In this document: one piece after another, positions 26,324-34,929 of the stretch | Position numbering within the stretch: the first letter of the stretch is position 1 | Layout: the number at the start of each line of letters is the position of its first letter | DNA from: Hoeflea_A sp965249925 | Lineage (GTDB): Bacteria; Pseudomonadota; Alphaproteobacteria; Rhizobiales; Rhizobiaceae | Assembly (NCBI GenBank): GCA_965249925.1 | Contig: OZ252260.1 | Coordinates: forward strand, 5,518,001 to 5,582,000 | Direction: 5' to 3' | DNA length: 64,000 nucleotides | Position numbers and translations under genes: made by a program | The notes under the pieces: generated by a model | Database searches by the model: none | What the model saw: only the letters and a program-made list of their open reading frames with translations | Told to the model about the DNA's origin: nothing

Positions 26324-26535
26324 ACAGTCGCCAGCATGACACCACCCATAAGCCAATGGCTGCTGAACTCGGCATCCACAAAGTCACATGGGAGGTTCTG
26401 GACAGCACCCAAACGTCCGGGCCGCTCGGTGTCAGACGGGATGATGCCAGCCTGAAAACCGTCCTCGTCTCCCTCCCATACGTCAGCATTCTTGAAGACG
26501 AAACCGAACACGAATTTTTCGAGGCGTCGGAATGA
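26320..26535 (+). CDS. Small phage protein, unknown
   Basis: 71 residues, overlapping cro by 4 nt and the methylase gene by 4 nt, so tightly coupled. No recognised domain. Position just after cro resembles CII-type regulators, but no helix-turn-helix is visible. Confidence 0.5.
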   Translation: MNSRQHDTTHKPMAAELGIHKVTWEVLDSTQTSGPLGVRRDDASLKTVLVSLPYVSILEDETEHEFFEASE

Positions 26536-27761
26536 GTGAGTCGTTTATGCCAGCCACACCAACCGTAGCGCATGAGGACACGCCACCGGAGCCGGCGTTG
26601 TTCCACGAATACGCAAACCTGTTCCCGATGATGACCGGCAAGCCATATCGGGAATTGGTTGAGGACGTGCAGGCCAACGGCGTCAGGGAGCCTATCGTCT
26701 TTTTGGATGGGCAAATACTCGATGGCCGCAACCGTTACCTCGCGGCTCGCGAAGTTGGCGTTGCCTATCCAAGAATTGAATTCATCGGCAGCGACCCCTT
26801 GGCCTACGTCATTTCGCTCAACCTGAAGCGACGCCATTTGAGCGAAAGCCAGCGCGCCATGGTGGCGGCGAAACTGGCGAAACTCCCGAAAGGGAGCAAC
26901 CAGCATACCCCAATTGGGGGACCCTCGCGGCAAACAGCAGCAGAATTGCTCAATGTAGGCACAACCTCCGTCGAGCGCGCAAAAATGGTTCAACAGAAGG
27001 GCACCGCTGAACTTGTCGATGCCGTTGAGTCGGGCCGGGTATCCGTTAGCGCCGCCGCCGATGTCGCCGCACTGCCCAAGGATGAGCAGTGCGATATTGT
27101 CGCTCGCGGCGAGGCGGAAATCCTCGAAAAGGCCAAAGAGATAAGAGCCAGTCGCGTGGAGCGGAAGCGCCAACAGAAGATCCAAAAGACGAAAGAGATT
27201 GCCGCCAACAATGTAGCCTTGCCAGCCGGTGAACGAACGTATTCGGTCATCTACGCGGATCCGCCTTGGTCGTTCGATGTCTGGTCTGGCGCCGGCAAAG
27301 ACCGCGCCGCCGAGAATCATTACCCGACCATGGGACAGGAGGAAATTGAAGCGCTGCCTGTCGAGGCATTGGCGGCTGACGATTGCGCACTCTTTTTGTG
27401 GGCGTGCTGGCCTCAATTGCCGGAAGCGCTGGCCGTCATTCAGGCGTGGGGATTCGAATACAAAACAGCCGCCTTCATTTGGGTGAAGACTACAAAAGAC
27501 GATAGCCGTCCCGCTACTGGGATGGGTTATTGGACCCGTGCCAACTCGGAAGTCTGCCTCTTGGCTACACGGGGAAGCCCGCCACGCCTCAACGCCGATG
27601 TCCACCAAGTCATCATGTCGCCCCGCATGGAGCACAGCCGCAAGCCTGATGAGGCAGCGGAGCGCATAGAGCGCCTCGTGCCGGGGCCTTACTTCGAAGT
27701 GTTTTGTCGGCATCCCCGCGAAGGATGGGATGTCTGGGGCAACCAGTCGGGAGCCAGTTGA
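26532..27761 (+). CDS. ParB-like plus MT-A70 adenine methyltransferase fusion
   Basis: 409 residues. Residues about 25-190 are a ParB/Srx-type N-domain (LDGQILDGRNRYLAAREVG). Residues 230-405 are an MT-A70 N6-adenine methyltransferase with catalytic DPPW at 243-246 and FLWACWPQLPEAL. Such fusions modify phage DNA or host sites, probably with the ParB-like half providing DNA contact. The target sequence cannot be read from sequence. It may protect phage DNA from restriction, in line with the Lar-like gene elsewhere. Confidence 0.88.
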   Translation: MSESFMPATPTVAHEDTPPEPALFHEYANLFPMMTGKPYRELVEDVQANGVREPIVFLDGQILDGRNRYLAAREVGVAYPRIEFIGSDPLAYVISLNLKRRHLSESQRAMVAAKLAKLPKGSNQHTPIGGPSRQTAAELLNVGTTSVERAKMVQQKGTAELVDAVESGRVSVSAAADVAALPKDEQCDIVARGEAEILEKAKEIRASRVERKRQQKIQKTKEIAANNVALPAGERTYSVIYADPPWSFDVWSGAGKDRAAENHYPTMGQEEIEALPVEALAADDCALFLWACWPQLPEALAVIQAWGFEYKTAAFIWVKTTKDDSRPATGMGYWTRANSEVCLLATRGSPPRLNADVHQVIMSPRMEHSRKPDEAAERIERLVPGPYFEVFCRHPREGWDVWGNQSGAS

Positions 27762-28406
27762 ATGAGTGCGTTCAAGTCCTGCCAGGAAGTCGAAGCCGAG
27801 GCCGTCCGGCGCTTGACTCCGTTTATTGAGGCAAGGAGCGGTGAACCGGGGCAGTGGGGTCGGTTTGTACTCACCGACAAGGGACCGCTTGCGAAGGGTA
27901 TTCAAGAGACGATTGGCGATGTGCTGCTCAACCAGCCGGGCACCGGAAGGCTGGCGTCGGTCGAAATAAAGGCCGAGCAAAAACACACTGGGAACCTGTA
28001 TTTGGAGTGTTGGAGCAACCTAAACATCCACGACCGCGATAGCTGGGAGGCGAGGGGCAGCAACCCAGGTTGGGCATGGAAAATGTACCCGACCTTTCTG
28101 TTCTACTACTTCCTCGACCAAGACCGGCTATATGTCATCCGAGGCTACAGCCTCTGGAAATGGATGCACGGGTCTACCTCAAGTTCCGGTGCGGCCGGTG
28201 GCACTCGTATCCACGACTTCAGAAAGGCCCAAGCCGGGGCTGACCAAAAGAACGACACGTGGGGCCATCTCGTCCCGGTAGATATCATTCGCAAGGAAGT
28301 CGGGCTCAAGGAATTCAGGCCATTGAGCCTGACCGCCCAGGCAAGAAACCCGGGCAATAGTAACTTCGCACAGCCCAAGCCGCGCCCAGAAAGGAGCGGC
28401 GTCTAA
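27762..28406 (+). CDS. Phage protein, possible PD-(D/E)XK-type nuclease
   Basis: 214 residues starting on the base after the methylase stop. GIQETIGDVLLNQPGTGRLA followed by SVEIKAEQKHTGNLYLE has the Glu-x-Lys and upstream acidic residue of a PD-(D/E)XK nuclease core. Adjacent to a methyltransferase this could be a restriction-like partner, but the motif match is by eye only. The C-terminal 40 residues are low complexity. Confidence 0.45.
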   Translation: MSAFKSCQEVEAEAVRRLTPFIEARSGEPGQWGRFVLTDKGPLAKGIQETIGDVLLNQPGTGRLASVEIKAEQKHTGNLYLECWSNLNIHDRDSWEARGSNPGWAWKMYPTFLFYYFLDQDRLYVIRGYSLWKWMHGSTSSSGAAGGTRIHDFRKAQAGADQKNDTWGHLVPVDIIRKEVGLKEFRPLSLTAQARNPGNSNFAQPKPRPERSGV

Positions 28407-28440
28407 TGGGCGGTTCAATCTCTCCATAAGTTCTTTCTCT

Positions 28441-28485
28441 CAGTTGTCCTAGTTCGCGTCTGACACCTCGAAACTAGGACAACTG
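28441..28485. repeat. 14-bp perfect inverted repeat with 17-nt spacer
   Basis: CAGTTGTCCTAGTT (28441-28454) is repeated inverted as AACTAGGACAACTG (28472-28485). No T-tract follows, so it is not an ordinary terminator. It lies in the only gap (92 bp) of this part of the operon, 13 bp before the next ATG. An operator or RNA stem controlling the downstream genes are both possible. Confidence 0.6.
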
Positions 28486-28498
28486 AAGGTCGGGATTC

Positions 28499-28954
28499 AT
28501 GGAAAACTCAACCACAAACGCGGAAATTTCAACCAGGGATGCGGAAAACGAAATGTCAGACGTAACACTTGCAAGAGGGTTGATACGGCATATCGGGGGC
28601 GATTGCTGGGACGGGAAATCCGACATGTTGGAACGTGTCTACAGAGCAATCAACGCTCACCTACCAACCGAAGTGGCAAACCGATGGACGCGGCGGCGGC
28701 TCAAAGCGTTCTGGGCACGTGAGGCGGCAGGCGTTCGCTTTCACGAAATGTGCGAACTGGCTCATGTGGCGCAGAAAGCGGCGAAGCGCAGAGCCGAACT
28801 AGAGGAGGCCCGAAAGGCCCATGCCGAATACGTCGAGAAAACCGCCAATATTGCTGCGCTTCTTGAGTACACGGACCCGGATTTCCATGGCGTGGAAATT
28901 GAGGGATTACGCCGCGTCTCTGGCCGAATGGATAGCACCGGAGATAGCGAATGA
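28499..28954 (+). CDS. Phage protein, unknown
   Basis: 151 residues. DVTLARGLIRHIGGDCWDGK then NRWTRRRLKAFWAREAAGVR gives a basic, helical, possibly DNA-binding region, followed by a Glu/Ala-rich coiled coil. It is found before replication modules in related alphaproteobacterial phages as far as I recall. First gene after the inverted repeat. Confidence 0.55.
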   Translation: MENSTTNAEISTRDAENEMSDVTLARGLIRHIGGDCWDGKSDMLERVYRAINAHLPTEVANRWTRRRLKAFWAREAAGVRFHEMCELAHVAQKAAKRRAELEEARKAHAEYVEKTANIAALLEYTDPDFHGVEIEGLRRVSGRMDSTGDSE

Positions 28955-29094
28955 CTGAACCGGATATCGAAGGCGACTTGCCACCCATGGAATTTGTCCA
29001 CCACAAAGGCCAGCAGGACGCGCTTGTTGTCTTGGCCATGGTGTTTGTCGTCGCCGTCCTTGGCTTTCTGTTCGGCATGGTGGCGCTCCTGTGA
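28951..29094 (+). CDS. Small membrane protein (47 aa)
   Basis: 47 residues: an acidic N-terminus and one C-terminal helix (VVLAMVFVVAVLGFLFGMVA). ATGA overlap with the preceding stop, and its stop overlaps the next ATG. Function unknown. Confidence 0.5.
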   Translation: MTEPDIEGDLPPMEFVHHKGQQDALVVLAMVFVVAVLGFLFGMVALL

Positions 29095-29621
29095 TGCGCT
29101 GGACCGAAGCAGAGCACGAACGGCTTGTCGCCATGATAGCCGAAGGCGATATGTCAGCGCGTGACATGGGACATGTGCTTGGCCGCTCACGCAATTCTGT
29201 CATTGGGTATTGCGAGCGCCAGAAACTTGCCTTGCCGTTTCAAGGCCGTGGCCGGTTTCGCAGTACCGGCAGCGTGAATACACGGCCCGAACCGAAGCCA
29301 AAACGTGTCCGAAAGAAACCAGAGAAGAAGCCTAGCCAGGAGCGGCGAGTCCGCGTTCGTCGTCAACCGCCAGAGTGCTTGCTTGAGGCTGTGGCGCCCA
29401 CGGCCCGTGCCTTTGCAGAAGCCGAAGACGGTGTACCGGATACGTTTGTCACTGTCATTACGGACAGTCGTCCACGGTGCCGTTTTCCTATCGGCGACTA
29501 CAGCACACCAGCCGGACCGGAAATGCCTTGCTGCGGTGCTTATCTGCCTGAAGACAGGCGTGGCATCCGTCGCAGCTACTGCGACTTTCATGTTGAGCTA
29601 ATGACGGACAGGCCAGCATGA
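29094..29621 (+). CDS. GcrA-like cell-cycle regulator homologue
   Basis: 175 residues from ATG 29094 (GTG 29091 is possible). The N-terminus MRWTEAEHERLVAMIAEGDM and LGRSRNSVIGYCERQKL is the GcrA DNA-binding helix-turn-helix. The C-terminus CRFPIGDY...CCGAYLPEDR...YCDFH is the Cys/His-containing sigma-factor interaction domain. Host GcrA activates sigma-70 promoters methylated at GANTC. A phage copy could redirect host transcription or phage late genes. Confidence 0.8.
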   Translation: MRWTEAEHERLVAMIAEGDMSARDMGHVLGRSRNSVIGYCERQKLALPFQGRGRFRSTGSVNTRPEPKPKRVRKKPEKKPSQERRVRVRRQPPECLLEAVAPTARAFAEAEDGVPDTFVTVITDSRPRCRFPIGDYSTPAGPEMPCCGAYLPEDRRGIRRSYCDFHVELMTDRPA

Positions 29622-29944
29622 AGGAAGCACAGATACACCAAGCCGTTATCCAGCACTGGCGGCAGCTTCAACGGCCAAACACGTTGGTTGCGACGCTGCC
29701 GAATTATCGAGCCTTCGGTCAGCCGGGGCTTACGCCTGGACTGCCTGACTTGCTGGTTATCACACCCGTCCTTGGCGTCGGGTTTATCGAACTGAAGCGC
29801 GAAGGCGGCCGGCTGTCGAAGGCACAGAAGTCCTTTGTCGAACTTTGCGACGCCAACAGCATACCAATGGCCGTCACCTATGGCCGGGACGCACCTATCC
29901 AGCAGCTTGAAGAGTGGAACGTAGTCCGGAGGCTGGTGGCATGA
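29618..29944 (+). CDS. VRR-NUC domain nuclease
   Basis: 108 residues, stand-alone VRR-NUC. Active-site residues Asp44 in PGLPDLLVI and Glu58-x-Lys60 in FIELKREGGRLSKAQ are all present. Such small nucleases act on branched or flapped DNA in phage replication and recombination. Coupled to both neighbours by ATGA overlaps. Confidence 0.9.
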   Translation: MKEAQIHQAVIQHWRQLQRPNTLVATLPNYRAFGQPGLTPGLPDLLVITPVLGVGFIELKREGGRLSKAQKSFVELCDANSIPMAVTYGRDAPIQQLEEWNVVRRLVA

Positions 29945-30291
29945 GCACCCTGTTGTTCAGTGAGCACCTGACGAAAGTGCCAAGCCATGCGGTGCTGGAG
30001 CGAACTCACGTCGGGCAGGCGCATTTGGCCGGAACCGGCCCATGTGAACGAACATGCCGAGAGTGTAAACACTGGCACAACGTCAAAGCCGCCACAGACC
30101 AAAAGTACCATGAGTACCGGCGTGGCGATGGTGACGTGATGCACTTGCAACCTGCGCGGTGCCGATACCCGATAGCGAACAAGGCAAACCGCAGAATACC
30201 GCATGACGCAGAAGCGTGCCGGTTCTTTGAGGCTGCCGAGTCGACCCCGCCAGTCGAGCGCGAAAGCAGGCGTGAGAGGAAGAAGCAATGA
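29941..30291 (+). CDS. Cys/His-containing phage protein, unknown
   Basis: 116 residues from ATG 29941 (ATGA overlap). CERTCRECKHWHNVK and a later CRYPIANKANRRIPHDAEAC suggest one or two zinc sites. This layout is frequent next to VRR-NUC genes. Function unknown. Confidence 0.55.
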   Translation: MSTLLFSEHLTKVPSHAVLERTHVGQAHLAGTGPCERTCRECKHWHNVKAATDQKYHEYRRGDGDVMHLQPARCRYPIANKANRRIPHDAEACRFFEAAESTPPVERESRRERKKQ

Positions 30292-30500
30292 GCCGTATCC
30301 CGCACGCCGAAATGGTGGAAATTATGGCCGGACTTGTCGGCGGCAAAGCCAAATGGCTGGCCGACTTTTCGCGCGGCAAGAACAAGCGTCCGGATTGGAA
30401 CATTGGCGTCATTGAGCGCGAAATGCGCGCGTTGGAACAGGCGCGTGACGACTACCGAAGAGCAGCCGAACGAGACACAAAGAAGGAAGAGGCAGCGTGA
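30288..30500 (+). CDS. Small phage protein, unknown
   Basis: 70 residues, basic then acidic-helical (IGVIEREMRALEQARDDYRR). Overlaps neighbours. No family recognised. Confidence 0.5.
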   Translation: MSRIPHAEMVEIMAGLVGGKAKWLADFSRGKNKRPDWNIGVIEREMRALEQARDDYRRAAERDTKKEEAA

Positions 30501-31027
30501 CGACACCGAAGAAGAAGCCATGGATGAAGTTCTATCCGGCGGACTGGCAGGCCGATGTTGAGCTACGTTTTTGTTCACTTTCTGCACGCGGTTTGTGGAT
30601 AGAATTGCTCTGCATTATGCACAAAGCGGAGCCGGAGGGTTACCTTCTTGTCGGTGGCAAGCCGCCTACAACGAAGAAACTGGCACTTTTGTGTGGCGCG
30701 CCAGAGCGGCAAATAAAGAAGTATCTTCATGAGCTTGAAAATGCGGGTGTTTTTGGCCGCGATGACGCAGGTAATATCTTCAGTCGCCGCATACTTCGTG
30801 ACGCCGCACGCACACGCAAACACGGCGAAAACGGACGCATGGGAGGAAACCCGGAACTGCTGAAGGGGGTTAACCCCCCGGTTAAGCCAGGGGTTAAGGC
30901 CCAGAGGCTAGAGGCTAGAGACCAGAGGCTAGATAAGAGTCCTAACCAAGATGAACAGTTCTCAGAGGTAGAGAGGGAAAAGGAAGGCGACACTCCGTTT
31001 GACGTGGTTGAGGGAGGCAAGCGGTGA
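30497..31027 (+). CDS. Phage replication protein (DnaD/DUF1376-like, O-like)
   Basis: 176 residues from GTG 30497. WMKFYPADWQADVELRFCSL and ARGLWIELLCIMHKAEPEGY begin a winged-helix replication domain; RQIKKYLHELENAGVFGRDD is the recognition region. Residues about 125-150 are a low-complexity linker encoded by repeated DNA (see the iterons at 30865-30937), the layout of lambda O, whose gene contains the origin. The C-terminal 25 residues are acidic and may contact the helicase. Overlaps the helicase gene by 4 nt. Confidence 0.75.
   Translation: MTTPKKKPWMKFYPADWQADVELRFCSLSARGLWIELLCIMHKAEPEGYLLVGGKPPTTKKLALLCGAPERQIKKYLHELENAGVFGRDDAGNIFSRRILRDAARTRKHGENGRMGGNPELLKGVNPPVKPGVKAQRLEARDQRLDKSPNQDEQFSEVEREKEGDTPFDVVEGGKR
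30865..30937 (+). repeat. Two sets of short iterons inside the replication gene; candidate phage origin
   Basis: Set 1: GGTTAA occurs at 30868, 30880 and 30892, exactly 12 nt apart, the first inside the palindrome GGGGGTTAACCCCC (30865-30878). Set 2: a 7-bp unit AGAGGCT repeats at 30903, 30910 and 30924 with degenerate copies at 30917 and 30931. Together they fill the linker-coding part of the O-like gene, where lambdoid origins are located. Confidence 0.55.
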
Positions 31028-32514
31028 ACCAGCTTCGGCCCTACCAGCAACGCGCACTGGACAGCCTCAAGCACTCACTCCTGGCTGGACATCGACGGCC
31101 TATCCTCGCTCTCCCGACTGGCGGCGGCAAAACCATCATCGCCTCAAGCATCGTTCACGGCGCACGGCGCAAAGGCAACCGAGTTTGCTTCGTGGTGCCG
31201 GCCATCGAGCTTATCGACCAGACGGTTACCGCATTCCACAACGCCGGCATCCAGGACATCGGGGTAATTCAGGCGGACCACCCGATGACGGACTACTCGC
31301 AGCCAGTTCAGGTTGCCAGCGTGCAAACCATCTCCCGGCGTGAGTTTCCGGATACTGACGTTGTGGTTGTCGATGAAGCGCACAAAGCGTTCAAGAAAGT
31401 TTTCCAGTGGATGCGCGACAAGCCAGACATGGTGTTTGTGGGCCTGTCCGCAACGCCGTGGACGAAGGGACTCGGCAAGCACTACGACGACTTGATAGTG
31501 GCTACCACGACGCACGAGCTTATCCAGCATGGGTGGCTGTCACCGTTCAGGGTTTTCGCGCCGACGCATCCGGACCTGTCACGGGTCAAGACAGTTGCCG
31601 GCGACTACCACGAAGGTCAGTTGGCCGAAGTCATGGGCGAGCCGTCTATCACGGCAGACGTGGTTCAAACGTGGCTCAAGCTAGGCGAGGGCAGGCCAAC
31701 CCTGTGCTTTGGCGTGGACAGGGCGCACGCAAAGTCCATGCAGCGCAAATTCGAAGCTGTTGGCGTGTCGTGTGCCTACATGGACGCCTACACTGACAGG
31801 CTGGAACGTGAGCAGATACGCCAGCAATTCGAAGCTGGCAGCATCAAGGTTGTCTGTAACGTTGGCGTGCTTACCACAGGCGTTGACTGGGACGTGCGGT
31901 GCATCATCCTCGCGCGTCCAACCAAGTCAGAAATTTTGTTTACGCAAATTATCGGCCGTGGCTTGCGAACAGCCGAAGGCAAGGACGACTGTCTGATACT
32001 GGACCACTCGGACAGCACCATGCGTTTGGGGTTCGTGACTGATATCCGCCACGAAACGCTGGATATGGGGCGCGAGGCCGCAAACGCCAGCCAGCCACGC
32101 GAAAAGAACGCTCCGCTGCCGAAAGAGTGCTCGGCATGTTCGTATCTCAAGCCTGCCAAGGTTCACAAATGTCCGAACTGCGGCTTTGCGCCTGAGAAGC
32201 AAACCGAAGTCGTCACGCAGGACGGTGAGCTTGTTGAACTGACAGGCCGTCTGACTGTGGCGCAGAAGCGCAACCGGGATACCGACTGGCAGGACAAGGT
32301 GAGCTTCATCGGCCAGTTGCGGCGAGTAGCAGAGCAGCGCGGCCGTTCTCCTGGCTGGGTGGCTCATGCCTACAAGGCACGCTTCGGAGTCTGGCCGAAC
32401 GACGAGCGGGTGAAGCACGCACCAGCCACCGAATTCATATCGCCTGAAGTCACCAGTTGGGTAAGGGCGCAAGACATCCGCTACGCGAAAGGCAGGGCCA
32501 AAAATGCAGCGTGA
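31024..32514 (+). CDS. DEAD/DEAH-type superfamily 2 helicase
   Basis: 496 residues. Walker A PTGGGKT near residue 33, DEAH box VVVDEAHK, motif III GLSATPW and motif VI QIIGRGLRT are all present. A four-Cys zinc ribbon (CSACSYLKPAKVHKCPNCG) sits about 100 residues before the C-terminus. Acts as phage replication helicase together with the O-like protein and the primase on either side. Overlaps the primase gene by 11 nt. Confidence 0.92.
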   Translation: MNQLRPYQQRALDSLKHSLLAGHRRPILALPTGGGKTIIASSIVHGARRKGNRVCFVVPAIELIDQTVTAFHNAGIQDIGVIQADHPMTDYSQPVQVASVQTISRREFPDTDVVVVDEAHKAFKKVFQWMRDKPDMVFVGLSATPWTKGLGKHYDDLIVATTTHELIQHGWLSPFRVFAPTHPDLSRVKTVAGDYHEGQLAEVMGEPSITADVVQTWLKLGEGRPTLCFGVDRAHAKSMQRKFEAVGVSCAYMDAYTDRLEREQIRQQFEAGSIKVVCNVGVLTTGVDWDVRCIILARPTKSEILFTQIIGRGLRTAEGKDDCLILDHSDSTMRLGFVTDIRHETLDMGREAANASQPREKNAPLPKECSACSYLKPAKVHKCPNCGFAPEKQTEVVTQDGELVELTGRLTVAQKRNRDTDWQDKVSFIGQLRRVAEQRGRSPGWVAHAYKARFGVWPNDERVKHAPATEFISPEVTSWVRAQDIRYAKGRAKNAA

Positions 32515-33442
32515 ACCACTTCGCGAGCGTGCACGCGGCCGGTGGCAAGGCATTCTGCCAGCCGTTGGCGTGTCGTCTAAATACCTAAGCGGTAAGCATG
32601 GGCCATGCCCCATCTGTCGTGACGGTAAGGACAGGTTTCGTTTCGACAATAAGGACGGCACGGGCACCTATATCTGCAATAGCTGCGGTGCTGGCGACGG
32701 CGTTAGGCTCGTCATGGAAACGCAGGGTTTTGACTTCAAGCAAGCTGCTGCGCGGATAGAAGAACACATTGGTTCAGCACCGGTTATCAAGACTCGTCCG
32801 GGACTGACGCCAGCACAGTCGCGACAGGCAAACATAGCGCTGTGGAAGCAGTCGCAGCCTGTTCGGCCGCACGACCCGGTATGGCGCTATTTGAAAAACC
32901 GTTGCGGTGACGTGCCTATCAGCGAAGAACTTCGTTATGTGCGCCAGTGCCGGTATTACGACGAAAACGGCTCAACGTACCATCCGGCCATGCTGGCGTT
33001 GCTGCGCGACGCTGAGGGTACGGCGGTTTCGCTGCACCGGACGTACATCACCATGGTTGGGCAAAAAGCGAACGTGGAAAGCGCTCGCCGCCTCATGCCG
33101 GGCTCCATACCAGCGGGTAGCGCTGTTCGGCTCTCAGAGGCCACAGAAACGCTTGGGATAGCCGAAGGCATTGAGACAGCCTTGAGCGCGTCCAAGCTCT
33201 TCAGGGTGCCTGTCTGGGCTGCGCTGAATGCCACGCTTTTGGCCAAGTGGCAGCCGCCAAAAGGCGTATTACGGGTGCGAATATTCGCCGACAACGACGA
33301 AAGCTTCACTGGCACGCACGCGGCACATGAACTGGCCAAGCGACTGGTGCGGGACGGGTTGCGAGTGACTGTCGAACCGCCAGACATGGTTGGTCAGGAC
33401 TGGAACGACGTTTTGAACGAACGCGAACTACGAAGCGCGTGA
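32504..33442 (+). CDS. Primase-type protein (zinc ribbon plus Toprim)
   Basis: 312 residues. An N-terminal CHC2-like zinc finger with Cys35, Cys38, Cys58 and Cys61, and a Toprim domain with Glu in IAEGIETALSA and FADNDES toward the C-terminus. Missing the helicase half found in T7 gp4, which here is supplied by the separate upstream gene. Synthesises primers for phage DNA replication. Confidence 0.88.
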   Translation: MQREPLRERARGRWQGILPAVGVSSKYLSGKHGPCPICRDGKDRFRFDNKDGTGTYICNSCGAGDGVRLVMETQGFDFKQAAARIEEHIGSAPVIKTRPGLTPAQSRQANIALWKQSQPVRPHDPVWRYLKNRCGDVPISEELRYVRQCRYYDENGSTYHPAMLALLRDAEGTAVSLHRTYITMVGQKANVESARRLMPGSIPAGSAVRLSEATETLGIAEGIETALSASKLFRVPVWAALNATLLAKWQPPKGVLRVRIFADNDESFTGTHAAHELAKRLVRDGLRVTVEPPDMVGQDWNDVLNERELRSA

Positions 33443-33463
33443 AATGAAGAAAGAGAAACGAGC

Positions 33464-33709
33464 ATGACAAACATCAAGCGACTGCACCAGCCGACTGAGC
33501 CCGGTGAAATTGTCATTGAGAGGGGTATCCCGCTGCCAAAGAATAATCGTTGGAAGAGATATCCATTTGCAGAAATGAAGGTTGGCGACTCGTTTTTTGT
33601 CCCCAGCAAAAAGTCCTGCAACGCAGGTTTTTACTACGGGAAAAGGCACAACATGAAATTTACCGTTCGTCAGGAAAACGGCGGCTGCCGGGTATGGCGG
33701 GTGAGATAG
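33464..33709 (+). CDS. DUF7303-like small phage protein
   Basis: 81 residues. GIPLPKNNRWKRYPFAEMKV followed by GDSFFVPSK and RVWRVR at the end is a conserved short family found beside phage replication genes. Function unknown. Confidence 0.65.
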   Translation: MTNIKRLHQPTEPGEIVIERGIPLPKNNRWKRYPFAEMKVGDSFFVPSKKSCNAGFYYGKRHNMKFTVRQENGGCRVWRVR

Positions 33710-33757
33710 GAGCCGTCTTTGTCACCTAAACCAAACAAGACAAGGAGCGCTTGTTTA

Positions 33758-33940
33758 ATGCCTGACATATCCATGTGCCTTAACGCCACCTGTCCGCTCC
33801 GCGTTCGATGCTACCGCCATCAGGATAGTGGCACTCGTCCAAGCGAGCACAGACAGGCGTACTCACCGGACTTTAAGCCGGACGAGAACGGCAACTGTCG
33901 GTACTTCTGGGACACAGGCAAGGCGAGCGTCGAACAATGA
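33758..33940 (+). CDS. Small Cys-rich phage protein
   Basis: 60 residues from ATG 33758, with AAGGAG about 12 nt upstream. MCLNATCPLRVRCYRHQDSG then a C-terminal GNCRYFWDTGK suggests a small zinc or redox motif. Overlaps the next gene by 4 nt. Confidence 0.55.
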   Translation: MPDISMCLNATCPLRVRCYRHQDSGTRPSEHRQAYSPDFKPDENGNCRYFWDTGKASVEQ

Positions 33941-34467
33941 ACCAGCCCACTCTAGAACGTGTAGCCCGCGCCATTACAGGCGCATTCTACGACAGACACG
34001 CAGATGCAACGCCCATTGGACGGATGGCCACACGAGACGAGTACATCGAACAGTGTTGGAAACAATCAGTGCCGGAAGCGATGGCCGCCATCGAAGGTGT
34101 TGGCAACGTCAACGACTGGCAAGTGATATCCAAAGCACCACGTGACGGCACAGTCGTAGACCTGTGGCACAAGCATGGCTTCCGCATCCATGACACATGG
34201 TGGGAAGACGGCTTATGGATGGGTGGATTCAAGGATAGCGAAGTCACGCATTTCCGACACCTTCCAGAGCCACCACCTGGCGCAGGCGATATGCGGCGCA
34301 GAGGGCCCGTACCGCAAGAAGCACTGGACTGGGCAGGCGCAGAAATAGCCAAGCTAGAGGCCATGACTGACGCAGAACGCGAAGCCATACGCAATGCTGC
34401 ACGGCCACTTCGTGACGTTCTCAAAGAAATGCGTGACGAGTCAGCAGGCCGGTATCAGGCTGAATAG
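33937..34467 (+). CDS. Phage protein with DUF551-like segment
   Basis: 176 residues. WQVISKAPRDGTVVDLWHKH and TWWEDGLWMGGFKDSEVTHF followed by RHLPEPP match the short DUF551-type module common in phages. Flanking parts are helical and unassigned. Function unknown. Confidence 0.55.
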   Translation: MNQPTLERVARAITGAFYDRHADATPIGRMATRDEYIEQCWKQSVPEAMAAIEGVGNVNDWQVISKAPRDGTVVDLWHKHGFRIHDTWWEDGLWMGGFKDSEVTHFRHLPEPPPGAGDMRRRGPVPQEALDWAGAEIAKLEAMTDAEREAIRNAARPLRDVLKEMRDESAGRYQAE

Positions 34468-34479
34468 GAGATAGACACC

Positions 34480-34929
34480 ATGAAGTCGGCCGACTGGGAT
34501 ACTGTCGCACCACTGCAACCATTAGACCGCGTGGCAGGTCAGGTATCGTCGAAAGGCGAGCACTTCGAGGCCAATATCCTGCCTACGACGGTCATTTCTG
34601 ATGTTCCTATACCAACTCGCAACCCGACTGTGGAAGAACGAAAAGACCCGGGGTTTCGGGATCTGGCCGGTGTTCGAATGGGGCGCTTAACTGTCAAGGG
34701 TATCGCCAAAGACATCAAGTCAAACAACCGTGGTCAAGCTTGGGTGGTCCGGTGTGTGTGCGGGAATTACGAAATTCGGCGCACGCCAGCCATCAAGCAG
34801 TTTATCCAAGGCCGCGCCAAGTCGGACGATGAGCCGTGTTGCTCGTGGTGCGTCCACACGCGCCGCCTTCAGCAAGGTAGGGGCAAGGGTATTCCGCAAC
34901 AACACGGTACCCGAGAGGGCCAACCATGA
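34480..34929 (+). CDS. Zinc-ribbon-like phage protein
   Basis: 149 residues. WVVRCVCGNYEIRRTPAIKQ and DEPCCSWCVHTRR give two Cys pairs. The segment GVRMGRLTVKGIAKD is a motif often placed before such Cys pairs in small phage proteins that resemble HNH-associated or DNA-binding domains. Not identified further. Confidence 0.5.
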   Translation: MKSADWDTVAPLQPLDRVAGQVSSKGEHFEANILPTTVISDVPIPTRNPTVEERKDPGFRDLAGVRMGRLTVKGIAKDIKSNNRGQAWVVRCVCGNYEIRRTPAIKQFIQGRAKSDDEPCCSWCVHTRRLQQGRGKGIPQQHGTREGQP

